Shown: piece by piece, positions 34,545-44,877 of the stretch
Layout of the letters: each line of letters opens with the position of its first letter
Position numbering within the stretch: position 1 is the first letter of the stretch
NCBI GenBank assembly: GCA_035771175.1
Contig: CM069597.1
Span: 14,419,001 to 14,483,000 of the forward strand
Origin: Paratinospora sagittata
Lineage: Eukaryota; Streptophyta; Magnoliopsida; Ranunculales; Menispermaceae
Direction of reading: 5' to 3'
DNA length: 64,000 nt
Made by a program: the position numbers and the translations under genes
The notes under the pieces: generated by a model
Databases searched by the model: none
Told to the model about the DNA's origin: nothing
The model's input: only the letters and a program-made list of their open reading frames with translations

Positions 34545-34850
34545 TAAGTAGGAAATTGGTTCATCCTCATCCCATAAAAGGATAGGTTCATCCTTAACCT
34601 GTAAAAGGATAGGTTTTCTTTGAACCTGTAAAAGAGAAACAATTCTTCCTTATCCCATAAGAGGAAAATGGTTCATCCTTATCCCGTAAAAGGAAAATGG
34701 TTCTTCCTTATCCCGTAAAAAGAACATGGGTTTTTTCTCATCCAGAAAAAAGGAAATGTGGTTCATCCTTGTTCCGCAAAAGGATAGGTTTGCCTTGAAC
34801 CTGTAAAGGGCATGTATAATGATTTTGTTCTCACCCATAAGAGAATCAGT
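34545..34850 (+). repeat. Hairpin ladder near the 3' end of the 3' LTR
   Basis: About seven hairpins with stems ATCCTT/AAGGAT, TTCCTT/AGAGGAA-like and TTTCTTT/AGAGAAA flank loops of the type CCTGTAA, CCCATAA or CCCGTAA. Confidence 0.75.
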
Positions 34851-35062
34851 TAGTGAATTGAGAAAATCCTCATCGGGAGATTAGGTAGTGGACGTAGGCT
34901 TGGCCGAACCACAATAAATGCTAGTATGCTTTAAGTGATGTATTTTACTTTACGGTTAGTATGTGCATTTAGTTTCAATGTACCAATGTATATCACTAAG
35001 TGATTGTAAAAGTTTTAAATTGACCATTACACCTAGTTCACCCCCTCTTGGGTGCACCAACA

Positions 35063-36521
35063 TTAATTTCATAGGTTTTTAGGTGCATTTAGTTAGTTTT
35101 TAGCTATACTTGCATTAATTGTTCATATTTAGTGTTTTAGGTTCATTTAGAGATTTTTATGAGTTTTATAAGTTGGTTTTAGTTGTTTTCATGAATAAAA
35201 TGCATTAGGCTAGCTTAGGAAAATAATCATGATTTTTAGGTATTTTTCCTAAAGTCAATTGCATCATTTACATATTAATATTGTCACATTTTAGAAGTTC
35301 ATACATAGTTTCATATTGAATTTTATTTCTTGATTAATATAGATCGTTTACTTGTGTTTTGTTTCGTAGGTAAATAAAGTGACTAAAAGTGGGTTGGAAT
35401 GTGGTTCAAATAGTTACAAAATTATGGCAAAGAAAGGTGCAAAAAGATGGACCAAAGAACCAAGAAAAAAGCCAGAAAAATGGCTAAGTCCACATAAAGA
35501 GAACCAAAAGAGAAAAGGAAGTCGTTCTAAGCGTCGCAGCGCTAGGTTGTGCATAGCATGTTATTTTGTTTTTGTTGTCCCTTTTGGTCTTTTCCCAACT
35601 TATGTATATAATCTCATTTTAAGGTTGTATTAGAGGAAGATCTTTCATTCTAGTAGATTTAAATAGCAACTAATTAGGGTTAGGGTTGAAAAAAGGAGGC
35701 AAGAAAGAGCTTGAGGAGGAAGACAAGTTGCAGGATTTTGTGGAGAAGAAGAAGAAAGAAAGCTACTCTAAAGTGCTTTTTCCATTCATTTCTTATTCAA
35801 TTCTTCTTGCATTCATTTCTTCTCTTTTGAATCTTTCTTTTGTATTCTTCAACATGATTATTAGCTAAATTTCTAATCTAGCGGTTTAATTGATCTTTGT
35901 TGAATCTTATGGTTGATTATTCTTTACATGTTTTTGATTCATTATTTGGGTTTATTTGCAATTTCCAACTCCTAATGATTTCAAATTGCTGGCCACATTT
36001 GGGGAAATTGCAACCTAGGGTTATTGTATCGTGTTGGAAAACCTACAATGCCATTGGAAATCATTCAAAAATGGGTCCCAAATCTTAATGCATGTTTAAT
36101 TCATTGGTTTATCACTTGGAAAAAGGAATTAATGTGTTAAGCATAGATAATTGAACTGCCACTTGGAAGAGGGGTTTAAGTGAATTAGATCCATGATTTA
36201 TAAATCCATGAATTAATCATTTACATGACATTTTGAAAACCATAAGTGAAGACATGGTGATATTAATCTTCAAAAGTTTTTTTTATCATTGATTTTCTCT
36301 ATTTTCTATCCAAATTACATCGTTTAGTTTTAATTCTTGCTTATTTTACTTTTTAGTACTAAATTCATCAAATATTGATCATCTAGATAAAACTTAGAGT
36401 TATTATAATTTCAGGTATTAAGAAATAGTTTTTCTAATCCTAGAAGACGATAACCCGGTATTCACCGGTCTATATTAGAACTTGATTTTCGTGTGCTTGC
36501 GAATTGAAATTTATATCATCA
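35063..36521 (+). mobile_element. 3' LTR of Athila-like element A, remainder
   Basis: It resumes after the copia insertion with TTAATTTCATAGGTTTTTAG, as in the solo LTR at 62017. It matches 15380-16468, with a GC palindrome relic (35530-35543), TATATAAT (35605-35612) and the end block GATAACCCGGTATTCACC..GTGTGCTTGCGAATTG. The end is placed at ATCATCA (36521), where copia pol sequence on the minus strand begins. Confidence 0.85.
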
Positions 36522-36790
36522 GATTCCTTTCTCATCTTTCTTGTTCCTAAACACCCATTTGGTTCCAATAACGCTTTGGTGTTCAAGTTTAGGCACAAGA
36601 TCCCAAACTTTGTTTCTAGTGAAGTGTCCTAGCTCTTCTATGCTTTCTTCAACTAAAGCTTCTTCTATCTTAGTAGGTTGAATTTGGGATAAAAAGGCTA
36701 CATGTCCTTGATCTCTAAGTGAAGCTCGAGTTGCTACACCTAGGTTTGGATCACCTATGATCTAATCTTGAGGGTGACCTATGAGCAACC
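36522..36790 (-). pseudogene. Ty1/copia reverse transcriptase, N-terminal part
   Basis: Minus-strand translation reads through the start of copia reverse transcriptase: IIGDPNLGVATRASLRDQ, AFLSQIQPTKIEEAL, VWDLVPKLE and VIGTKWVFRNKKDEKG. One stop (TAG, before IIGDP) breaks it. It is cut at 36521 by the end of Athila-like element A and at 36791 by a copia LTR. It lies on the same strand as the RNase H end at 1827-1946 and could come from the same or a related element. Confidence 0.85.
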
Positions 36791-37156
36791 TATTATCTCA
36801 AAGAACCCCATTATGAGAATGTTTTGATGATTCCAAACTATTCATGTTTGAGTATCTAATGATCTTGTTAAGTGTTTCAGAACTATTAAGAACCAAGATC
36901 AAAGAGCAGAGCTTACAAGTCTATTGAAAGATCAATGTCTTGAGTTTTTCAAATACCTAATATGTAAACCTTTCGATCAATAATTCTCAACAAGTTTAAC
37001 ATATTTGCATGTTTTGATCTATGTGTTTAAGTTTTCTTAAAAAATTAAATTTCTTAATCGATTCAGTTTATTTTCTTTGTTAGATCGAATTTTCAACTGA
37101 TTTGACTACGTTTTGAAAGACATAATTATTTTACAAATTTAATCCTTAAGTATTCG

Positions 37157-37690
37157 ATCAAGACGCTAATGTCTCACCAGTGCTCTCCTGGACTTGGTAA
37201 GCCAGGACGCTGATAATGTTCAAGGTTGAAAATTTTATATCTATCAGGACGCTTATTTTGTCGGTAGCGCCCTCATCGAATCAACCAAGGAACTTATCAG
37301 GACGTTGATTGAACATCAACTCTCTTATCGTTTCCAAACATCAGGATGTTAACTATCCAGTAGCGCCCATATATTTTTGGTCATCTATAAAAGTCTTAAA
37401 CATCAGGACGCTTATGTCTTCAGTAGCGCCCTTATGTTTTCATGCTTTGAATGTTATGACGCTTACATCTTTAGTAGCACCCTTGTGATTTTAAGTGTGT
37501 CAAAATTAAGTCAGGACGCTTATCCTTAATCAGCACCCTCACAACTATTATTCATTTTTTAACGTTAAGTAAGTCAGGATGCTTACTTTCCAGTAGCGCC
37601 CTCACTTCACAGTTCAACAAGATGCTTACAGTCTACAAGCACCCTCAAGGAACAAAACGAAAAAGTTGGCTTTACCCATCAAAACGTTGA
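37157..37690 (+). repeat. Ladder of GGACGCT / AGCGCCCTC motifs in the second copia LTR
   Basis: At least ten units are seen, for example near 37203, 37246, 37342, 37404, 37513 and 37576. Each has CAGGACGCTTA or similar followed by AGTAGCGCCCTCA. Spacing is about 55-60 bp in part of the array. Confidence 0.82.
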
Positions 37691-37983
37691 TTGTCAAATC
37701 AGGAAACTAACCCAAAACTGTCATAAAGCTGCGTATGTGCACCTTTTCAGTCTATTTTTTAAGAACTTTTTATGCACAGAACCCCTTTTAGGCTTGTCAG
37801 ATATTTCATCTGATGCATGAATCACGTCCTTTGAGACTTTTTTTTCTCATGCAACCTGAAGAAAATCAAAATGTTTATAAAGATGGTTTTTACCATCTTG
37901 ATGAAAGATTCTAGTTGTTCAGAGCTAATGTTCATTTTGAAATTCAAAATTCAAATGGTCAACAACCTTATCCTTACTAAGTC

Positions 37984-37991
37984 TATATATA
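37984..37991 (+). promoter_or_regulatory. TATA box of the second copia LTR
   Basis: TATATATA precedes CCAACACTTAGAATCAAA, as in the LTR at 27017. Confidence 0.65.
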
Positions 37992-38359
37992 CCAACACTT
38001 AGAATCAAAACACACAACACCGAAAATTCTTGAGCCATTACTTTTGAAAGTTAGTTGAATTTTCATATCGTCTTCAAGTTAAATTGTCTTTCAAAGTGTT
38101 GTCTTTGAAACATGTTTTAAGGATTTTCAAATTGAGCTTATTCTATATCTTTCATTGAAAATCTATTTGAAGTTTACTGAACTATTTTACTCAAATTTTC
38201 AGCATGGTTTTAATCTCATATCATTCTTGCTGAAGGAGAAATTTGAGAGATAGTTCTCAGGATACAGATGTACTTCATTCCATATCTTGTATACTATATC
38301 GAGTTGGAAAGGTAGTTATACAGACTATTGATTACTTTCTTTTGTTTTTCAACAAAGTG

Positions 38360-38520
38360 GTCATTCTCAAGCCTGTAAGTTGAGAAGGTTTTAGGTTAGT
38401 CTCACACCTGGAAGATGAAATAGGTAGTTCTCTACCCTGTAAGTTGAGAGGTGTAGGTTGGTCTCAAGCCTATAAGTTGAGTAGTGTAATGGTGGTTCTC
38501 ACACCCGAAAGTTGAGAAAA
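38360..38520 (+). repeat. Hairpin ladder in the second copia LTR
   Basis: Stems TTCTCAA/TTGAGAA, CTCAA/TTGAG and TTCTCA/TGAGAA flank loops with CCTGTAA, CCTATAA or CCCGAAA. Stem sequence differs from that of the LTR at 27017, while the loop text and position are kept. Confidence 0.75.
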
Positions 38521-38744
38521 AGTTGTAACGGTTTGGTTTTCACCCATAAGAGAATCCGTTAGTGAAGAGGTTTAAAATCCTAACTGGGAAGGTTACGTAG
38601 TGGAGGTGGGCAAGTAGTCGAACCACTATAAATCAATTACGTCAATTGATTTATTTTTTAGCACTTTATTAGTTGCCATTAGATTAATTTTAATTATCGA
38701 AGTGTCCAATTCACCACCCTCTTGGACATACCTGGGCCAACAAG

Positions 38745-38837
38745 TGGTATCAAAGTAGAGTTGCTAATTAAAGAAATCTAACAATTTCTTTGATATCAAT
38801 GGCAGTGTCTAAAAGTTCCATTATGAAAGTACCTTAA
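38745..38837 (+). other. Primer-binding site and first codons of a copia gag
   Basis: TGGTATCAAAGTAGAG (38745-38760) matches the initiator tRNA-Met primer site closely. An ATG at 38799 opens MAVSKSSIMKVP, a copia Gag-like start. The frame is cut at 38838 by an Athila-type LTR fragment. Confidence 0.65.
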
Positions 38838-39547
38838 TGATATGCTAAATTTAGATTCGCAAGTGTACAAATATCAAGTAATAATATATCTGAGGTGAGT
38901 CGGGTTATCGTATCCACAGGGAAGGTTAATTTCACAATTAAAAATGTCCAAAACTACAATGATTAGTGGTTTTATCTAGGTGATAAAAAGAGATGATTTA
39001 ATTGCAGAGATGTAAAATAAACAAAATCAAACGAAACAATGCAAAATAAATGGAAATTGAAGAGAAATCAATGGATTTATAGTTCTAGAGTTTAGATCTC
39101 ACTATGTTGTATCTCATAATCTCTAATAATTGTGTTAATGAATTAATTTCTGGAATTTATAAATCATGAATCCTGACCCATCCAAATACCTTTATCGAGC
39201 ATCAATTTGAACAGTTATCCTTAAGTTATTGATTCCTTTTCTCTAGCGCCAACCAATAGATTAAGAACGCATTAAGATCTATGATTTATTTTAAATGATT
39301 TCAAAGGTGTCCGTAGGTCTCTCGACTCGATACTACTAACCTAGGTTACAAATCCCTTGCTCCAATTCGATAACACCTCTCTCTAGTGTAAGAAACCAAA
39401 TCTATGTTCATTCAAAAAGTGATCAGCAATTTGAAAGCATTAAACATGGAGAATCGTAAATAAACCCAAAAGATTGCTCAAAAACACATAACAATGACTC
39501 GATCACAGGATCCAACATAGCTAAATAAAAACTATAGATTATCTATT
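38838..39547 (-). mobile_element. Athila-type LTR fragment
   Basis: It begins TGATATGCTAAATTTAGATTCG, the usual reverse LTR end. It holds GGTGAGTCGGGTTATCG and the CCTCTCTCTAGTG-type motifs (about 39190, 39235 and 39360). It stops near TTTAGTTCACTC, less than half of a full LTR. Confidence 0.8.
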
Positions 39548-40700
39548 TAGTTCACTCTCACTACAGTGTACCTGTAGCTCCGCAGTTTGATTAAGAGGAT
39601 TTTCTGAGGAGAATCAGAGAAGATCAAGAATATATGAACTCCAAATTGTTGGACAAAATGAGAGAAGAACAGAGCAAGCAAAATTCTGAGATGTTGAGAG
39701 AAATCCAACATTTGATACAGCTACAACATGAAGAACTTGAAGAGAAAAAAGCTTGCACTGAAAGTATGGTGGAAGTTTCAGATAAATTAAGTCAAGTTAC
39801 TTAGCCAATGGATAAACAACTTGCGGCCATGCAGGCCCTTCCACCATCAAGTTAAGCTACTCCAAGTGACAATGTGATGAAAGATGTTCAAGATAATTTA
39901 TATTCCATCAAGGCATTTATGAAGGCCTTTGTGACTTCATTTGGTCGTAAACCAACTTAGCCTCTACCACAACCAGCTTAGATGCAGCCTCATAGAAAAG
40001 TCAATCTCAATCTCAACCTCAACCTCAATCAAGCCATCCAGAGAGGATGGAACCAAGCCAACCTTAAAATGGATCAAATGGTGTTATCGTGAAGAAGATT
40101 TATGAAGATATTCAGAGTATGAAGGGTCATCTTGTTGAATCTTCAAAGGACACAACCAACACTGATGCACTACAGTCAGTATTGAATGCAATTCTAGATC
40201 AAGTTTCTAGTAAAACTGACTTGGATCCAATGCTAAAAGCCATATCAAATCTAAAGGACAGTGTTTTAGTTGATATTGTTCGGCCAAGACCCTCTGAGGA
40301 CAACAGGTTGATATAATTCTTGATGCTGCCAATCAAGTTTATGAGAAGATGTGCTCTATTGAGTACAAAATTCCTTTCTTAGCATCCACAATCATAGATC
40401 TCTCCTACACCATCACCACTTCAACAGATCGAGTGGAAGGTGTCGTTGATTTCTTCGAGGATCTATTAAAAGCTATGAACAGTCGACTTCATTCCACAAT
40501 TTGGTACATTGTTTCGAGTATGAAGAGATTTGGAATGCTCATTCCTCTCATAGAGAAATGTGGAGTGAATGTTCCATCGGCACCTAGAGCCCCAACTTTC
40601 TCGAGACCACAAGGTCCAAAGGAGTCTGACAGACTTCTAGGCATTCTGGAGTGTGAAGATGAAGAGGAGTCTGATGAAGAACCATTGCACAAGGTGTCGA
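39548..40700 (+). pseudogene. Long coiled-coil protein of a copia-type element, decayed, function unknown
   Basis: The frame reads as a long coiled coil (EDFLRRIREDQEYMN, KMREEQSKQNSEMLREI, LQHEELEEKK) and then a Gln/Pro-rich linker. After frameshifts near 40030 and 40310, a helical part follows (IYEDIQSMKGHL, LDPMLKAISNLKDSV, ILDAANQVYEKM, DFFEDLLKAMNSR). It ends with SSMKRFGMLIPLIEKCG, VPSAPRAPTF and an acidic tail (ECEDEEESDEE). Stops at 39592, 39802, 39853, 39958, 39979 and 40065 are all TAA or TAG in Gln-rich text. The end block aligns with the frame at 30444-31085. No known domain is recognised. The C-terminus is cut by an LTR at 40701. Confidence 0.6.
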
Positions 40701-42086
40701 TGCGTGGAAACTGCAAGTTTACGGTGTCAAGCTATAATATTTACCGATGAAAATCGGGTATCGTCCTCAGGGATTAATTTATTGTTCCGAGCTCTAATTT
40801 TATCTAGAAAACCAAATTTAATGATCAATTAACTAAAATGATACTTAAACTAAAACACTAATTAAAATAGCAATTTATTAGAATTTTCTGGAGAAAAATT
40901 AATATTAAAAACACCAAGAGATTAGATTTCACCTAATTATCAATTATGCAATATTAGTTATGCTCGTTATCAAATTATTATTCATGTTTATAAGTCAAAA
41001 TCCTATAGTTCCTAACACCCTCTGTCGAGTGTCGAGCTAGAATCTATCACCAAAATATAGTTTCAATTTATCGATAAAAACCAATATATTAGCAATGCAT
41101 TAAGCCTTGATTTTCCTACAACTTCATGAGGCATCGCATATCCATCGATACTACGAAAATCCCATGTCATATTTCTCATGTTCAAATCGAAAGAACCCTC
41201 TATCGAGTGTCGCCCCCCAAGTTTATGATCAATTGATCCGTGGCCAAGAGATCAAAAGCATTAAGCATGGAGAAATATAAATAAACTATGAATAAATTAT
41301 TGATAATAAACAAAAGATAATATTATTGCATAAAATCTAATATAGGATCCATATCTTCTCTAGACTAACAAATTAGTTTATACTTTGGAACAATGAAATC
41401 CAAAACATGCAGAGAAACAATAAATTAAACATTCAAAACCAAACTAGTTGCTATTGAACTTGTAGATTCCTCCTTGTCTCCAAGTCGTCTTCTTCGCCTT
41501 CCTTTGCTCCTAGCCGTCGTTCTCTCTTCTCCAGTGTATTCCCCTCGAAAAACCCTAAATTTTGATATATAATATGCTCTAAAGTCATGTGGAATTGAAA
41601 TTGAAAAGCAAGGAAAAATACAATTCGAAACTTGCTAAAAACGCAAGATCAAAACACCATTCAGCCTCGCGGAGCTCAGAACCTGTCAATCACGCTTCCG
41701 TTTCACCACCACAGTGCCGCGGCGCTGCTTTTGAGCTCCGAAGCACTCAGAACGTTGCGTTTTTCCTGATTTTTGGGGCTTAGCCAATTTTTCACTCCTT
41801 CTTGACTTGGGCTCTTCATGTTTTTCTTTTGCATCTTCATGTACATGTTTTCATCATCCAAAACCATGACTAACACATCTAAATACCTACAAAACAAAGC
41901 AAATCAAATTAATAACATACTCAAATATGAAATGGATCAAATCATAAACTAATAAACCAAAATACTGCATGAAAACCCAAATTATCCTAAAATAACAATT
42001 GCATCAAAACTAACTTATACACATGAAACTAATGCATAAAATATCCTAAAACATTCTCTAAAACCTATCTAAATATGCAACTATCA
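40701..42086 (-). mobile_element. 3' LTR of Athila-like element B (minus strand)
   Basis: The right end is CTATCA at 42086, followed by a reversed polypurine tract (AATACCCCCAAACATAGG). The left end is near TGCGTGGAAAC. Inside are AAAATCGGGTATCGTCCTCAG, CCCTCTGTCGAGTGTCG motifs (41020 and 41196) and a GC palindrome (41713-41726). This LTR subtype starts TGATAGTTGCATATTTAG, unlike the TGATAAGTTGAG subtype of element A. Confidence 0.85.
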
Positions 42087-43311
42087 AATACCCCCAAACA
42101 TAGGACTTTGATCATCCCCAGCAAAGGGAAAACAAAACTAAAACTCATGATTAACATCTCCCTTCTAAAATCACATTCTCACACAAATAAAGACTTACTC
42201 AATCATTGTAAACACATATATGGCCTCCAAGATTACACCAAAAAGAATATTCACTTCTAGGAAGAATTTCAAGAGTGTAGAGTTGTCTAGAATTTCAACC
42301 CAACTGTTACCAAGCTCCACCTTTGATTCCTTCACACATAAGTACATAACTAATCTCACCAAACTAATTATGCCAGTCATGAGCAAATGAAAGCAAGTAT
42401 TAAGTGTAAGATCTCAAAATATATTATTTAGATTGGAACTCCATAGGCAAGTCTTTCACGCCACTCTCCATTAATGTAGATCACACATCATTCAGAATCA
42501 AAAGGTCTTTCGTAGGTTGTAATTCAAGGCTTAGGTTCAAAGGTAGGGAAAGATAGGAACATTGTAGCTCAAAAACACCCTAAACACTTTGATTAATTGC
42601 TAACATCCACTACATTACATTTGAAACCAAAACCCCCATTTCAGTGCATATATCCTCTGTAAAATTCAACTTTTTAATTCACTCTCCACTTTTTTGTTTG
42701 CTTCTTATCATCATTCATTTTTTTTCTTTCATAGAATGCTACACCCCCAAACTTATTTCATTTCAATACATAGATGTAACACCCTTTTCTTCTCTTTTTT
42801 CATTTTCTTTTCCTTTTTTTTTTTTCAATATAACTCATAAGCAAACTTCACATTTTTTTTTCTTCTTCTTTATCACCTTTTTCTTCACTTTTTCTTTCCC
42901 ATTGTTCTTCCTTCCAAATAATAACACTCCAACATGATCAAAGTGTATAAGGTACATAGGTTGAAAAATAGGAAATTTAAACATGACAAACTCAAAGTTC
43001 ATGATGGAGAGGTAACAAAGAAAAGGATATTAAGCTCAAAATGGGAACTATGGATACAACAAAAAGTAAGGTAGGCTATTTGGCTCAAACTTTTTCAAAC
43101 ATGGCCTAAATCATCTTCCTCATGGTGTGTTTTCTAGGATTTTGCCTCGAGAAGTGATCAAACTTGTTCTAGAATCCCAAGAGATCTAAAATATGACTTA
43201 GCAAGCAAAAGTCCATTCCCAACAATCTTAATCTAACAATTGGTAAAGTTTCTCCAACAAAACTCAGCAAAAATGGATCAAGCACACAGACATATAGGCA
43301 CTGATCGTCAC
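42087..43311 (-). other. 3' non-coding region of Athila-like element B
   Basis: It starts with the polypurine tract next to the LTR. It matches the reverse of 25949-26978 and the equivalents in elements D and C. Pyrimidine-rich on the plus strand near 42690-42920 (purine-rich on the coding strand). No frame is supported. Confidence 0.65.
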
Positions 43312-44877
43312 TTATTTTGATTCGCAAGTGCATGAATTATCAAGTTATAATACCCATGGTGAGTGGGCTATCGTATCCACAGGGAAGGTTAATTTCATAA
43401 TTAAAAATCCCCAAAACTACAATGATTAGTGGTTTTATCTAGGTGATAAAAAGAGATGATTTAATTGCAGAGATGTAATTTAAATAAAATCTAAGAAAAC
43501 AATGCAAATTAAATGGAAGTTAGAGAGAAATCAATGGATTTATAGTTCTAGAGTTTAGATCTCACTATGTTGTCTCTCATGATTTCTAATAATTGTGTTA
43601 ATGAATTAATTTCTAGAATTTTTAAATCCTGAATCCTTTTTGATTCAAACCCCTCTCCCGAGTGATAGCTTGAATATCTACTCTCGATTCCCTCTCTCGA
43701 GCTCCAACCAATAGATTAAGAATGCATTAAGATCTATGATTCATTTTAATGGATTTCAGTGGGTTTTGTAGGTCTCTCGACTCGATACTCTACCTTAGGT
43801 TACAATTCCCTTACTCTGATTCGATAACACCTCTCTCGAGTGTAAGAAACCAAATCTAAGTTCATTTAAAGAGTGATCAGCAATTTGAAAACATTAAGCA
43901 TGGAGAATCATAAATAAACCCAAAAGATTGCTCAAAAACACATAAACAATGACTCAATCACAAGATCCAACAAAGCTAAATCAAAACTCTAGATTATCTA
44001 TTTAGTTCATAAACCAATCCATGGATACAACATACAAAAGATGAAAAACAAGGAAATGAAACATTTCAAGAACTTAAGAAATAGAAATTAAAAGATGAAA
44101 ACCCCCTTGAAGATCTTCTTCTTCTTCCTGTTGCAAAACCTGCAACTCCTCCAAACTTTCTCCTCTTCTTTCTTGCTTCCCTTTCTCTTCACCCTTTTGC
44201 AAACCCTAGCCGTCCTTTTTTCTCCTCTTTTTTTGTGACTCCAAATATTCTTATATGATAGCCCTTTAAGTCTAGAAGAAGTAGAAAAAAAAACGGCATC
44301 CAATTCCAAGTTGATAACCCAAGATATCACAAAAATACAAAACTCGCGCAAAAACAATTTTCATAACTGCGCCGCAGTGCCCAGAGTGTGAAATGCAAAC
44401 TTTTGTGCATTTTCTTCATGCTTTTGCATTTTTTTCTCCATGGAATTTGTTGTGCAATGCCTTGAAACTTTTTCTCCATCTTTTATGCCTCATTTCACCC
44501 CTTTAAAGCTCTTTATTCTCCTACAAAACAAAACACAAAAAAACACAAAAAAACAAGTAAGTGATCTCAACTAATCGAGTATTAAAATTCTAAATGCAAA
44601 TATGCATTAACATGCAAAATGTGAGATTATCAATATGAAAATGCAACTAATGATTTAAGGAAAAATTCCTAAAAATTATGATTATTTACCTAAACTAACC
44701 TAATGCATGCAATTTATGAAAACACCTAAAACTAACATCTAAAACACAACCAAACATCTAAATGAACCGAAAATAACTAAATGAACTAATTATGCATAAA
44801 CACCTAAAAACTAACTAAATGCACCTAAAAACCTCACAAATTGACATGAAAAACACTAACCAAAACTCAACTTATCA
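43312..44877 (-). mobile_element. Athila-type LTR (TGATAAGTTGAG subtype) inside element B, no TSD
   Basis: It reads from TGATCGTCACTTATTTTGATTCG to CAAAACTCAACTTATCA, 1566 bp. It has GTGAGTGGGCTATCGTATCC, three CCTCTCTCGAG-type motifs (43652, 43688 and 43829) and a GC palindrome relic (44368-44382). The flanks GGCAC and ATAAC differ. The left side is 3' non-coding and the right side is the protease start, so a deletion next to the LTR removed the rest of the protease and any pol. Confidence 0.85.

Larger units (their letters stand above)
27017..35062 (+). mobile_element. Non-autonomous Ty1/copia-type element with long LTRs, TSD TTAAT
   Basis: This is a complete insertion with a 5' LTR (27017-30021), primer site, internal region of about 2.85 kb, polypurine tract and 3' LTR (32872-35062). 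TTAAT flanks it at 27012-27016 and 35063-35067, and the target is the 3' LTR of Athila-like element A. No gag, protease, integrase, reverse transcriptase or RNase H is present. The only frame seen is a decayed coiled-coil protein (30444-31085). The long LTRs, the iMet-type primer site and the GGGGGAGATTG polypurine context resemble SIRE/Maximus-type copia elements. It must have depended on a helper for movement. The first LTR base pair is TA instead of TG. Confidence 0.9.
32872..35062 (+). mobile_element. 3' LTR of the copia-type element (2191 bp, promoter segment deleted)
   Basis: It starts TGTTAACCTAAGCGG and ends GGGTGCACCAACA before the TSD TTAAT. It aligns with the 5' LTR except that TACTAGGT at about 34391 jumps to the equivalent of 29415, removing about 630 bp with the TATA box. 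The GGACGCT ladder (33461-34125) and the second hairpin ladder (34545-34850) are present. Substitutions between the two LTRs are frequent, so the insertion is old. Confidence 0.9.
36791..38742 (+). mobile_element. 5' LTR of a second copia-type element (1952 bp)
   Basis: It starts TATTATCTCAAAGAACCCC and ends CCTGGGCCAACA, followed by a primer-binding site, so it is a 5' LTR. It shares the layout of the LTR at 27017: TTTTGATGATTCCAAA near the start, a GGACGCT ladder (37157-37690), a TATA box (37984) and a second hairpin ladder (38360-38520). The incomplete LTR at 63774-64000 belongs to the same family. No matching 3' LTR lies downstream. Confidence 0.85.

Noticed and set aside
43312..44877. 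Calling this LTR a clean solo LTR
   Set aside because: The flanking 5-mers (GGCAC and ATAAC) differ and the two sides come from distant parts of the element, so a deletion must be involved.
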